Origin: Bermanella sp044597725
Lineage (GTDB): Bacteria; Pseudomonadota; Gammaproteobacteria; Pseudomonadales; Oceanobacteraceae
NCBI RefSeq assembly: GCF_044597725.1
Contig: NZ_CP139003.1
Span: forward strand, 496,001 to 560,000
Length of the DNA stretch: 64,000 nucleotides
Direction of reading: 5' to 3'
A program made the position numbers and the translations under genes. Of this stretch, positions 37,516-45,172 are shown one piece after another. The number at the start of each line of letters is the position of its first letter. Positions within the stretch are counted from its first letter, which is position 1. The notes beneath the pieces are model-generated. The model was given only the letters and a program-made list of their open reading frames with translations, searched no databases and had not been told where the DNA came from.

Positions 37516-38466
37516 ATGTATGCAGCAGTAACACGTATACATAAAACAACAGAGGTTGCACGGAAACGTGCGGCCTCTTTGTCGTATGTGTTATTCACAA
37601 GCATACTTGGGTTCATTGCCTTGCTATTTTATAACCAAGCGCAAGCAGGTATAAATGCCTCGCTAGAATTAGGGCTTGAATATGACAGCAATGTGCTTTC
37701 CAACAACCAACTGAATAACGATTACGACAGCGATTTTAGCAACCGCCTTGGCATTGCCCTAGGTGGTGATTACCAGTGGCAAAACGTCATGCGCATACAA
37801 GGCCAATATCAATATACACAAACCCGCTGGTTAGAAGCCTCCCAATACGATACTGATATCCACACCGGCTTTTTACGCATCAGTGATCGTAGCGGCGCTT
37901 GGATACGCGAAGGTATATTCCTGCACGCCCAAGCACAAATCGAAGGGCAAGACTTTTTAAACCTCAACCGAGTTAGCCCTGCCCTTAGCGTCTTCGCCAA
38001 TAAAACGTGGTATTTACGCACCCAACTCGACATAGGCGAAAAAATCTTTCCGCAATATAGCAACCGCGATGCATTGTTTTACGGGCTAAAACCCAGCGCC
38101 TACTGGCTTATTAATAAAATGCAGCACTATGTAAAACTACAACTAGATATAAGCCAAGAGAACGTCGACGACAAACAATACGACCAGCAAAGCTACAGCG
38201 GTAAACTTTCGTGGAATTACAAGCTTGATAACACCAAGATCACACTAGAAACTGAAATAGAAGAAAAACAATACAACAACCCATGGTCCAGTATTTCTGA
38301 CCAGCGCCAAGACACACGCTATAAAAGCAAAATAAAAATTCAACAAAATGTTAGCAAACACTTCACAGTGAAAACCGAAATTGGTTATGACGAAAATCAA
38401 TCAAACCTAGCTTCTTCAAACTATGATCAAATTCGCGGGTTGCTGAAGCTCAAGTATGAGTGGTGA
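37516..38466 (+). CDS. Outer-membrane beta-barrel protein
   Basis: 316 aa. A long signal peptide runs through ILGFIALLFYNQAQA. From residue ~50 the sequence alternates hydrophobic and polar residues with repeated aromatic girdles (ELGLEYDSNVLSNN, GGDYQWQNVMRIQGQYQYTQTRW, and others), ending LLKLKYEW with a terminal aromatic residue as in BAM substrates. The N-terminal EYDSNV resembles surface-lipoprotein or capsule-pore-like barrels. It follows the DUF5666 gene by 39 bases, so the two are likely co-transcribed. Possible partner of that lipoprotein. Confidence 0.8.
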   Translation: MYAAVTRIHKTTEVARKRAASLSYVLFTSILGFIALLFYNQAQAGINASLELGLEYDSNVLSNNQLNNDYDSDFSNRLGIALGGDYQWQNVMRIQGQYQYTQTRWLEASQYDTDIHTGFLRISDRSGAWIREGIFLHAQAQIEGQDFLNLNRVSPALSVFANKTWYLRTQLDIGEKIFPQYSNRDALFYGLKPSAYWLINKMQHYVKLQLDISQENVDDKQYDQQSYSGKLSWNYKLDNTKITLETEIEEKQYNNPWSSISDQRQDTRYKSKIKIQQNVSKHFTVKTEIGYDENQSNLASSNYDQIRGLLKLKYEW

Positions 38467-38483
38467 AGAATAAGAAGGAAGAA

Positions 38484-38870
38484 ATGAAGGATCAAATCAG
38501 ACCCACACTCTACGCATTCCCTATTACTTGGGCCTATGTCATTGCCATGACCGCAACGATTATCAAAGTAGAATATACAGAAGCTAGCCTCGGCTTAGGC
38601 TTGGTATTAGCCGCCATGGTGTTCTACATGCTGCAATACACATGGGCCAGAACCTACACCATAAAAGACAAGCAACTGATCTTTTACAACCGCCTTGGAG
38701 GTAAGCGACAAGTCATCAACCTAAGCCACATCGTCAATACGAGGCAAAAGCCCATCTGGTTAAACGTCGGTCATTTCGAACTGCGCTTAAGAAATGGCTA
38801 CCCATTTACACTGCGCAATATAAAACTGGATAGTGAAGTGGTGAAGCAGCTTGTAGGTGCGGCGGTTTAG
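38484..38870 (+). CDS. Small membrane protein, PH-like C-terminus
   Basis: 128 aa from the ATG at 38484, preceded by AAGGAAGA; a GTG at 38460 in the same frame overlaps the previous gene and is less likely. Two hydrophobic helices (residues ~13-27 and ~33-51) precede a soluble domain containing YTIKDKQLIFYNRLGGKRQVINL, a pattern like bacterial PH (bPH) domains. It is the last gene of the ECF-controlled set. Function is unknown. Confidence 0.72.
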   Translation: MKDQIRPTLYAFPITWAYVIAMTATIIKVEYTEASLGLGLVLAAMVFYMLQYTWARTYTIKDKQLIFYNRLGGKRQVINLSHIVNTRQKPIWLNVGHFELRLRNGYPFTLRNIKLDSEVVKQLVGAAV

Positions 38871-39011
38871 AGCCTATCATCGCGCCCTTTTTGGCTCAGA
38901 CAAAATAACTTCTACCTCAGATTCAGAAAAGGCGCTTAAAAGGGCTGCAAAAAGTTGAGACTCGATCACTGCATTTCTGCTTTTTTGAAAGTGATTTCAT
39001 TCACAATCGTC

Positions 39012-40379
39012 TCAAGCAATATCTACTAACTTTTCCTGACTTGTTGATGCTTTCCTCATTCTCTTTGTCCTAGGTACTTTTTCCGCTTCAATCATTGCAT
39101 TTCTCATACATTCAGAAACAGCTTTAACAACATTTATACAGACAGAATTTCCGAATTGCTTATAGATTTGACCATGTGAAACTGCATCTACAATAAAGTT
39201 ATCGGGGAAACCTTGCAAACGTGCACACTCACGCGGTGTAAGTAATCTTGGGTTACGTCCAATATCAGATTGATCAATTAACACCTCAGATCCATCTTTA
39301 TAGTATCTTGCACTAATAGTGTTAACGTATTCGCTATCGTGATTGAATAGAGAATAACCGAAGCCATTGCCTTTGGTTAAGTGTTCAGCTTTACGTTTTT
39401 TGTGACCCGCCCATAATTTGTCAGAAATCGTATATCTGTCTTCAAGCTTAGCCAGTTGTTTAGATGTTTGTAGAATATTACCTAGTCGGGTTTTAGTTTT
39501 CGGTGGGGTAGGCCAGTTAAATAGTCTACTGAAGTCAGCATCTTTACCATAATAATCTTTATCAAAACCGACGATGAAAATACGTTCACGGTTCTGTGGG
39601 GCGCCAAAATCGCCTGCTCTTAAAACCTTAAACTCTGTGTGATAATTCAGTTTTTGGGATAAAGCTTTTCTAGATTCATCTGACATGGGGATATCCGACG
39701 GTATATCTTGATCATGTTCACCGCGAAGTATTGCTAAAATAGTTTCTAAAGTTTTACCTTTGTTATGGCCTTTAAGCTGTTTTACGTTTTCTAATAAAAA
39801 GGCCTTAGGACGTTTTTCGGCAAGAATTCGTTGTACCTCGAAAAACATAGTACCGCGAGTATCATCAAAACCTTTTTTTAGGCCGGCCTGTGAGAAGGTT
39901 TGACAAGGAAAGCCGGCTAATAGGATATCGTGGTCAGGGATGTCAGAGGCTTTAATTTGGCTGATATCTCCATGCGGGACTTCACCATAATTGGCGATAT
40001 ATGTTTTTTGAGCAAATTTGTCCCACTCCGAAGTAAAAACGCATTGGCCACCTAATGCTTGGAAAGGTTGGCGAATTCCGCCAATTCCTGCAAAAAGGTC
40101 AATAAACTTAAATTCAGCAGGAATGCTATCGTCGTACTTGAATGGAGCTCTCGCACGTATTTCAAGTAACTGTTGCTCAAGATTGTTAATGGCTTTTAGT
40201 TTGGTAGGAGAAGGTTTATGTTCACCCGTTTCCCAGCCTCTAACAGTGCGTTCACCAGAGGAATTCATACCCAATAAGTTGGCAAACTCAGTCCGCCCTA
40301 GGCCCAATTTTACACGTGTACTTTGAATAGTTGAGGCTATAGTATTAGATTCTTTTGGTGTATCCATTATGGGGCTCAT
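39012..40379 (-). CDS. DNA cytosine-5 methyltransferase with N-terminal HTH
   Basis: 455 aa. Residues ~15-65 form an XRE-like HTH (VKLGLGRTEFANLLGM, TVRGWETGEHKPSP). The methyltransferase has motif I DLFAGIGG (~94), the catalytic Cys159 in GFPCQTFSQAG, ENVKQL, QNRERIFIVG, RECARLQGFPD and QFGNSV. The HTH recalls SsoII-type methylases that also regulate their own and the restriction genes. It is divergent from the McrB-like gene and is AT-rich compared with the core. Target sequence unknown. Confidence 0.93.
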   Translation of the reverse strand: MSPIMDTPKESNTIASTIQSTRVKLGLGRTEFANLLGMNSSGERTVRGWETGEHKPSPTKLKAINNLEQQLLEIRARAPFKYDDSIPAEFKFIDLFAGIGGIRQPFQALGGQCVFTSEWDKFAQKTYIANYGEVPHGDISQIKASDIPDHDILLAGFPCQTFSQAGLKKGFDDTRGTMFFEVQRILAEKRPKAFLLENVKQLKGHNKGKTLETILAILRGEHDQDIPSDIPMSDESRKALSQKLNYHTEFKVLRAGDFGAPQNRERIFIVGFDKDYYGKDADFSRLFNWPTPPKTKTRLGNILQTSKQLAKLEDRYTISDKLWAGHKKRKAEHLTKGNGFGYSLFNHDSEYVNTISARYYKDGSEVLIDQSDIGRNPRLLTPRECARLQGFPDNFIVDAVSHGQIYKQFGNSVCINVVKAVSECMRNAMIEAEKVPRTKRMRKASTSQEKLVDIA

Positions 40380-40391
40380 GCTTATCCGGTA

Positions 40392-40472
40392 ATTGACCCG
40401 GAGGTTAGCACTGTATGTTTAAACAGTCAATCTTAGTGGGAAGCCTGATAGTATGTATTTTAAATCAGGCTT
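40392..40472. promoter_or_regulatory. Divergent promoter/operator of the restriction island
   Basis: Opposed TTGAC boxes (40393-40397 forward, 40430-40426 reverse) flank the palindrome TGTTTAAACA (40416-40425). Further on, AAGCCTGAT (40441-40449) and ATCAGGCTT (40464-40472) form a 9-base inverted repeat in the leader of the restriction genes. The HTH of the methyltransferase is a plausible ligand. Confidence 0.45.
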
Positions 40473-40517
40473 GCTTAGTTTAGTTATTGTTATACGTAGT
40501 TAGGATAGGATTCTTAT

Positions 40518-42173
40518 ATGTTGCGTGATCTGACCCAAATTAAAGGTTCCGTTATCGATACAAGTGGGCTTAATGATTTCAAGTTGCCTGCGGAGTTAAA
40601 ATCACGATTTAAAAATCTTCTAAATTCAGAAGGTTATGAATTTAATGATTACACTTCTTACGCTATTACCGATAAAGCATCAGAAGGAAAGCCAGCGAAC
40701 TTTGCAGTAATTCCAAACCAGTATTTTCTTTTCTCTTGCCAAGTATACGAACTTGCAGTCGAGCTCTATAAATATTTTGATATCTTTGAAAGACTTAGGC
40801 TGCAAGCAAAGAAACTTGTTGGTAATAAAGATTATCTTGTTGAAAAAATAAAGGCAGACGATGATCTTTTTAAAGAATTTGAGGATAATCAAGATATTTT
40901 GCTATTTGCAAAATTTCTAGATAAGGATAGCTCTAAATATCGGCTTGGCTCTAAGAGATTAATAAATGATCAGGGTTCACCTAGAGGTTCTAGAGACTGT
41001 TTTGGGTCTGTTATATTAAAAGAAATTAATTTACCTGATGCATCATCTAGTATATTTGGGCGTTTAGTGTTCGATCTGTGTAAAAATCAACTCCTATATG
41101 ATGAGCTCGCTCTGGTGTATGAGTCTCATCAAAATGAAAATAGTAATGTTCAAATTTCAAATAGTGATAGTATATATGGGGCTTCAAACACCATATTTTA
41201 TGGTGCCCCCGGTACAGGAAAAAGCTTTGCTATAGATAAAATAGTCAAGACATCGAAATATATTTCTACAGTATTTCATCCCGATACTCAATATAGTGAT
41301 TTTGTGGGTTGTCTAAAACCATCAATGAATGGTTCTGATATAGAATATAAATTTAGAGAAGGCCCCTTTTCTAGAGCGCTCAAAATTGCACATGAACATC
41401 CTAATGAGCATTGTTATTTGGTAATTGAAGAAATTAATAGGGCGTTAGCTGCCGCTGTGTTTGGTGAAATATTCCAATTGCTTGATCGCGAGCCTAGTGG
41501 TTGGAGTAGATATAGTGTCGATATATCTGATCCTGACATGCTTTCGTATTTAACTAAAAATGCGCCATCAGTTGTTATCGATGGACAGCTAAAACTGCCA
41601 GCCAATTTATCAATATATGCAACGATGAATAGTAGTGATCAGGCTGTTATGCCTATGGATACAGCCTTTAAGAGGCGATGGAAGTTTAATTATAGGTCAA
41701 TAGATTTTAGCAATTGTGCAACGGGGCTGCTGACGATTCCTACCTCTGGTCCAAAACTAACTATTAGCTGGAGAGGTTTTGCTCAAGCTATAAACAGTGT
41801 TCTAATTGAACAGGAAATTCCAGAGGATCGATTGCTTGGTCCTTGGTTTTTACAAGACCAAGAATTAGATAAAGATTCTGTTGAAGACGCTATATCAGGA
41901 AAAGTATTTATGTATTTGTGGGATGATGTTTTAAGGCATACGCAAAAAGCATCATTATTTAATCCTAATATTAAAAACTATGGGCAACTCGTACATGACT
42001 TTAAATTAAGTAAACCAGTTTTTAGCGACGCTTTACTAACTAAATTTACGGAATCTATAGAAGCTGAAAGGCCGCTAATCGTTGATCCTGTTTATAGCCA
42101 AAAGTCTGAATATTTATCTGTTGCGGAACCTAGTTCTATATATTCAAGCGATATAGATAAAGAAGAGAAGTAA
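40518..42173 (+). CDS. McrB-like AAA+ NTPase subunit of a restriction system
   Basis: 551 aa. The N-terminal ~220 residues are of unknown fold, presumably DNA recognition. The AAA+ motor has Walker A FYGAPGTGKS (~228), Walker B LVIEEINRA (~300) and sensor MNSSDQAVMPMDTAFKRRW (~370), the McrB signature with MNxxD. It matches the R1 protein of LlaJI-like systems rather than true McrBC. Two bases separate it from the nuclease gene, so they form one operon. AT-rich. Confidence 0.9.
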   Translation: MLRDLTQIKGSVIDTSGLNDFKLPAELKSRFKNLLNSEGYEFNDYTSYAITDKASEGKPANFAVIPNQYFLFSCQVYELAVELYKYFDIFERLRLQAKKLVGNKDYLVEKIKADDDLFKEFEDNQDILLFAKFLDKDSSKYRLGSKRLINDQGSPRGSRDCFGSVILKEINLPDASSSIFGRLVFDLCKNQLLYDELALVYESHQNENSNVQISNSDSIYGASNTIFYGAPGTGKSFAIDKIVKTSKYISTVFHPDTQYSDFVGCLKPSMNGSDIEYKFREGPFSRALKIAHEHPNEHCYLVIEEINRALAAAVFGEIFQLLDREPSGWSRYSVDISDPDMLSYLTKNAPSVVIDGQLKLPANLSIYATMNSSDQAVMPMDTAFKRRWKFNYRSIDFSNCATGLLTIPTSGPKLTISWRGFAQAINSVLIEQEIPEDRLLGPWFLQDQELDKDSVEDAISGKVFMYLWDDVLRHTQKASLFNPNIKNYGQLVHDFKLSKPVFSDALLTKFTESIEAERPLIVDPVYSQKSEYLSVAEPSSIYSSDIDKEEK

Positions 42174-42175
42174 AA

Positions 42176-43444
42176 GTGTCTTTGTTAGCATTTTTTAATG
42201 ATAGTCAAAGTATAACTGATTTACCGCCAAATATTGCTGATGAAGTTGTACAGAGAAATCTTGTTTCAATTGGTGATAGTTTCAACGTCTCTTTTTGTGG
42301 CCTGCTTGTCAGGGGGAGAGACTTAATCGTATTTTTACCTAAGACAGTTGATCTTACTTCGTTAACTAATGAGGAGAAAGTTAAAGTTTCTTCTGAACTA
42401 ATGCGTGCTGTTTCAATGTATGGCGAAGCGTCAAAAACAAGAGTTAACTTATCAGACTCATATGAGGGAATTGAAGGAGATTCACAACTTGATTTGATTA
42501 TAAGTTTACTAAGAAACTATCAAGAAATGGGGCTTTATACTCGACGTAGATCATCTAAAGCGCTCAATACAGGCAAGCCGAACTGGAATAAAACTATCTC
42601 CACTGGCTTGTCCTTTCCTAACGCGAAATCTATTCCCGTCTATTTAGATGTTATTTCATCAAAGTCTGATTTTTTCAATGATAGTGAGGTCGCTCGTATA
42701 CAAGCACATATAATTAGAGAGGTCGATGAAAAGTATTCTTGGATTTTAACTGGGAAGGTTGATCGTATTGCGCCAGAATTGGCTGATGTACTCCAGCCTA
42801 GGGGAGATCATCAATATATGATTTCAAAGCTGAAAAGAGAATTACCGCTGCTTTACTCTAATAAAGAAATATATCTTATCAAGTTATTGATTGATTATCT
42901 TGAAAACGTTTCTGGTAGTGCTGATTCTAAAATGACGATAGGTTTAACGAAATTTCATTTTGCTTGGGAGTATATGTTATCAAGGGTATTAGAAGATGTT
43001 TGGAGTGGAATCAATAGATTACTTCCTGTACCTACCTATAGAAGTTCGCAAGGTGAATACATAAGAGCATTTAGAAATAAAATGAAAACGGATATTGCGC
43101 TTCGTAGAAATTATCATGATGTCGTTATAGTTGATGCTAAATATTATGAAGCTACGAATATAAATAATACTCCAAGTTGGTCTGATATAGTAAAACAGTT
43201 TTTTTATGAGAAATCACTCCTTGCCGTAAATGATACTTATAAAATTAAAAATGCTTTTATATTTCCAGGTAATAAAAGATCTTTTTTTTCCATTCATCTA
43301 GGTTCTCAAGAAAAGGCTGATATTGTCTATAATGAGAAATTCTCACCGATTAATTGTTATTATATCTCGCCAGAAGATGTGATTAGCCACTTTGTTAATT
43401 ATAAGAAAATGTCTAAATTTACAGATTTACTATTTGAATATTAG
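42176..43444 (+). CDS. LlaJI-like restriction endonuclease subunit
   Basis: 422 aa with GTG start. The C-terminal half has a PD-(D/E)xK nuclease core: KTDIALRRNYHDVVIVDAKYY, in which D and the VDAK pair (~319) would bind metal. The preceding FAWEYMLSRVLEDVW helix is typical of LlaJI/McrC-type nucleases. LlaJI R2 needs its NTPase partner for cleavage. Only one methyltransferase gene is present, whereas LlaJI has two. Strongly AT-rich. Confidence 0.85.
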   Translation: MSLLAFFNDSQSITDLPPNIADEVVQRNLVSIGDSFNVSFCGLLVRGRDLIVFLPKTVDLTSLTNEEKVKVSSELMRAVSMYGEASKTRVNLSDSYEGIEGDSQLDLIISLLRNYQEMGLYTRRRSSKALNTGKPNWNKTISTGLSFPNAKSIPVYLDVISSKSDFFNDSEVARIQAHIIREVDEKYSWILTGKVDRIAPELADVLQPRGDHQYMISKLKRELPLLYSNKEIYLIKLLIDYLENVSGSADSKMTIGLTKFHFAWEYMLSRVLEDVWSGINRLLPVPTYRSSQGEYIRAFRNKMKTDIALRRNYHDVVIVDAKYYEATNINNTPSWSDIVKQFFYEKSLLAVNDTYKIKNAFIFPGNKRSFFSIHLGSQEKADIVYNEKFSPINCYYISPEDVISHFVNYKKMSKFTDLLFEY

Positions 43445-43547
43445 CCCTTAAAAAATATTCGAATAAAAGTAATTTAGTGATAAGTTCTAGTCTGCTGATA
43501 AATCTAGGCCGTTCAGTAAATAAAAACTATAAATAAAAGAATAAAAA

Positions 43548-43994
43548 ATGTTTAAAAAGAAAATAAAAAGTACTTCCTTAGTGTGCCCCGATTGCGATCA
43601 CCAAACAGAAATTGATAATCACTCTTTTCACCAATGCTCTTCGCCTGATTGCGATACATCTTTTAAAGGAATGCTATTTAAACGCAAGAAATTTCTAACC
43701 AAGGCAACAGCTATTACGGTTTTGAGTGGTGCCATTTCTGGTACGATGATCACAGAAACGATTGAAGATGAGCGCTTGGCTTATGGAAGCGAGTTTATCC
43801 TTATGTCGTCTTGTATTAATGAATATGGACGAACCGTTACTAGAGAAATGCTTCCGTCTTTAATTGCTGAATGTTCTTGTGCCATACGCAATACTGTCAA
43901 TGATTTAGGGATAGACTCGGATAGTGATGATATTGATGAGGTGATCGGAGCTTTTTCAAGTAAAATCAGCCAAGAACTTGAAGAGTGTAGCTGA
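43548..43994 (+). CDS. Zinc-ribbon membrane protein of unknown function
   Basis: 148 aa. Four N-terminal cysteines (CPDC, then CSSPDC, residues ~13-35) form a putative zinc ribbon. A basic patch (FKRKKF) and hydrophobic stretch AITVLSGAISGTMI (~54-68) suggest a single membrane pass. The C-terminus is acidic. The next gene starts on the last base of its stop codon, so they are translationally coupled. AT-rich. No family recognised. Defence-island context makes an accessory role possible. Confidence 0.6.
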   Translation: MFKKKIKSTSLVCPDCDHQTEIDNHSFHQCSSPDCDTSFKGMLFKRKKFLTKATAITVLSGAISGTMITETIEDERLAYGSEFILMSSCINEYGRTVTREMLPSLIAECSCAIRNTVNDLGIDSDSDDIDEVIGAFSSKISQELEECS

Positions 43995-44353
43995 TGGCAG
44001 GAAAGTATGAAGATAAGGCATCAGCAAAGGAAATTCAGGATTTTCGAGATGCTTTGGATGACATGAACTATACGTTGGGCAAGTTCTGCCAAATTGTTGC
44101 TATCGTTGAAGGCAATGAGAATAAAACGGAAGAAGACAAAATCGTAGATAAGGTCAAAAAATCCTTCAATAAAGAGCGAAGGATACCAAAAACGCGTTTA
44201 CAGCAATATTGGGACTATTTATCTAATCAGCCCAATTTCGATAAGGTTGGTCGAGTTGTACTACCTAATGGCCGGGATTATTTGAGTCAATCCAAATTCG
44301 CAGATCAAATCATGTCTGCATTCAATCGAGACAAAAAAGGGAGTGCTAAATAG
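43994..44353 (+). CDS. Small charged protein, partner of the zinc-ribbon gene
   Basis: 119 aa, overlapping the previous stop by one base (TGATG). The product is highly charged and mostly helical, with MNYTLGKFCQIVAIVEG near residue 25 and no membrane segment. Its stop codon lies inside the strong terminator hairpin that follows. No motif recognised. The pair may be cargo of the restriction island. Confidence 0.6.
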   Translation: MAGKYEDKASAKEIQDFRDALDDMNYTLGKFCQIVAIVEGNENKTEEDKIVDKVKKSFNKERRIPKTRLQQYWDYLSNQPNFDKVGRVVLPNGRDYLSQSKFADQIMSAFNRDKKGSAK

Positions 44354-44367
44354 CACTCCCTTTTTTT
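44339..44367. terminator. Bidirectional intrinsic terminator
   Basis: GGGAGTGC (44339-44346) and GCACTCCC (44353-44360) form a stable stem with a six-base loop, followed by seven T on the plus strand and six T on the minus strand. It serves both the 43994 gene and the convergent small-gene cassette. Confidence 0.9.
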
Positions 44368-44369
44368 AT

Positions 44370-44466
44370 TTACTTCTTAGGAGGGTTATTGCCATGGCCA
44401 GCGCCAGAAGGGTTGCCAGTGGTGCTGGGTCCATTGGGTGGACGCGGGTGCAGATCCTTTCGCCAT
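44370..44466 (-). pseudogene. Pro/Gly/Asn-rich small protein gene with apparent one-base frame disruption
   Basis: The ATG overlaps the upstream stop (TAATG). Read from the ATG the product is a Trp-rich, unlikely 26-mer. If one A of the GCGAAAGG run (44458-44460) is removed, the frame becomes MAKDLHPRPPNGPSTTGNPS followed by GAGHGNNPPKK and a stop just before the terminator. That ending is protein-like, and I recall similar STTGNPSG-type short peptides in other bacteria. It may be a sequencing error, a real frameshift, or programmed slippage. Confidence 0.5.
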
Positions 44467-44603
44467 TAGTCTTCTCCTATGTAGTCATCATTGTTTGGGT
44501 TGTGGATATCAGCCCAATCGTCCATATCGGCATCGTTATTTGGGTTGTTGATATCCGACCAAGTGTCTAGCTCTTCCTGAGACATATCTGAAGTATCTGG
44601 CAT
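44466..44603 (-). CDS. Acidic small protein with NPNN repeats, 45 aa
   Basis: The ATG of MPDTSDMSQ follows AAGGAAG. The product contains two imperfect copies of W(S/A)DI(N/H)NPNND separated by a short Asp-rich stretch, and is strongly acidic. Its start overlaps or abuts the end of the upstream small gene. Possibly a structural or Ca-binding peptide. No family named. Confidence 0.65.
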   Translation of the reverse strand: MPDTSDMSQEELDTWSDINNPNNDADMDDWADIHNPNNDDYIGED

Positions 44604-44604
44604 G

Positions 44605-44754
44605 TTAGCTTCCTTGCTTTTGGTTTTTTTCGGCAGCTGACTGGGCTTTTGCGGGGAATGACCGTTTTTCAATCTGACCACCACTTTTCTTAGCGTTGGC
44701 TGATTGAATACGACGAGCAGCGGCTGACGTCATAGGTTTCTTACTTTTTGACAT
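44605..44754 (-). CDS. SMP-like (seed maturation protein-like) small protein, 49 aa
   Basis: The ATG at 44754 follows AAGGAG. The product is MSKSKKPMTSAAARRIQSAN then AKKSGGQIEKRSFPAKAQSA and a short tail. The pattern AAxRIQSAxAKxxGG...SFxxxAQSAAxKN resembles the plant SMP/LEA_5-type repeat and short bacterial relatives of it. A longer upstream frame reads through the RBS and is rejected. First gene of a three-gene cassette. Confidence 0.72.
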   Translation of the reverse strand: MSKSKKPMTSAAARRIQSANAKKSGGQIEKRSFPAKAQSAAEKNQKQGS

Positions 44755-44919
44755 TTCTGTCTCCTTGTTAGAGTTGATACCTACTTGATATAACTCGCTA
44801 GTCATATCTAAGAGGCAATTCGAATATACAAGGAGGGGGTGGGGACAGATGGGGACAAAAAGGCTAATAAAAGCGAAAAAATTGAAATTACCTTTAAAAT
44901 TTTTCTGCCTCCAGCAAAA

Positions 44920-44961
44920 CGTACCCAAATTGGGTCTGATCGTACCCAATCTGGGTACGAT
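44920..44961. repeat. Tandem 21-bp palindromic repeat
   Basis: Unit 1 is CGTACCCAAATTGGGTCTGA followed by T; unit 2 is CGTACCCAATCTGGGTACGA followed by T. The period is 21 bases, two DNA turns, and each unit holds an inverted repeat of TACCCA/TGGGT(A). This looks like a double operator for a dimeric regulator. Confidence 0.6.
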
Positions 44962-45075
44962 GAGTGCTGGGGCATCACCACAACTCTTGCTTATTCATCG
45001 CCAACGGTCTCGCCCAAATCACCCAAATGCTCCACGCCATGGGCACGCTATCAATCTGGCAGCTCTCTGTTTAAT

Positions 45076-45096
45076 CTAAATGATAATGGTTTGCCT
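45076..45096 (+). promoter_or_regulatory. Possible Fur box
   Basis: CTAAATGATAATGGTTTGCC contains the Fur core ATGATAAT with a weak inverted half. It is about 80 bases before a PepSY-type protein gene of the kind often iron-regulated. Confidence 0.35.
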
Positions 45097-45172
45097 TTAC
45101 ATTCTTCTCGGGTGTGATAGGCTCTTGTCGATTTTATTTTACTTTTAACCCCTTTCTTTATGTGTGGTCAAA

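Larger units (their letters stand above)
44755..45172. other. Gene-free spacer with two 21-bp palindromic repeats and a Fur-box-like site
   Basis: No convincing gene occurs in these ~420 bases. The left part holds the promoter of the minus-strand cassette. Two 21-base units at 44920-44940 and 44941-44961 are each palindromic (ACCCAAATTGGGT and CGTACCCAATCTGGGTACG). The right part leads into the PepSY gene and has the AAATGATAATGG site. Confidence 0.55.

Noticed and set aside
44839..45117. Plus-strand frames in the spacer before the PepSY gene
   Set aside because: They run through the palindromic repeats, have no RBS and show no domain-like pattern.
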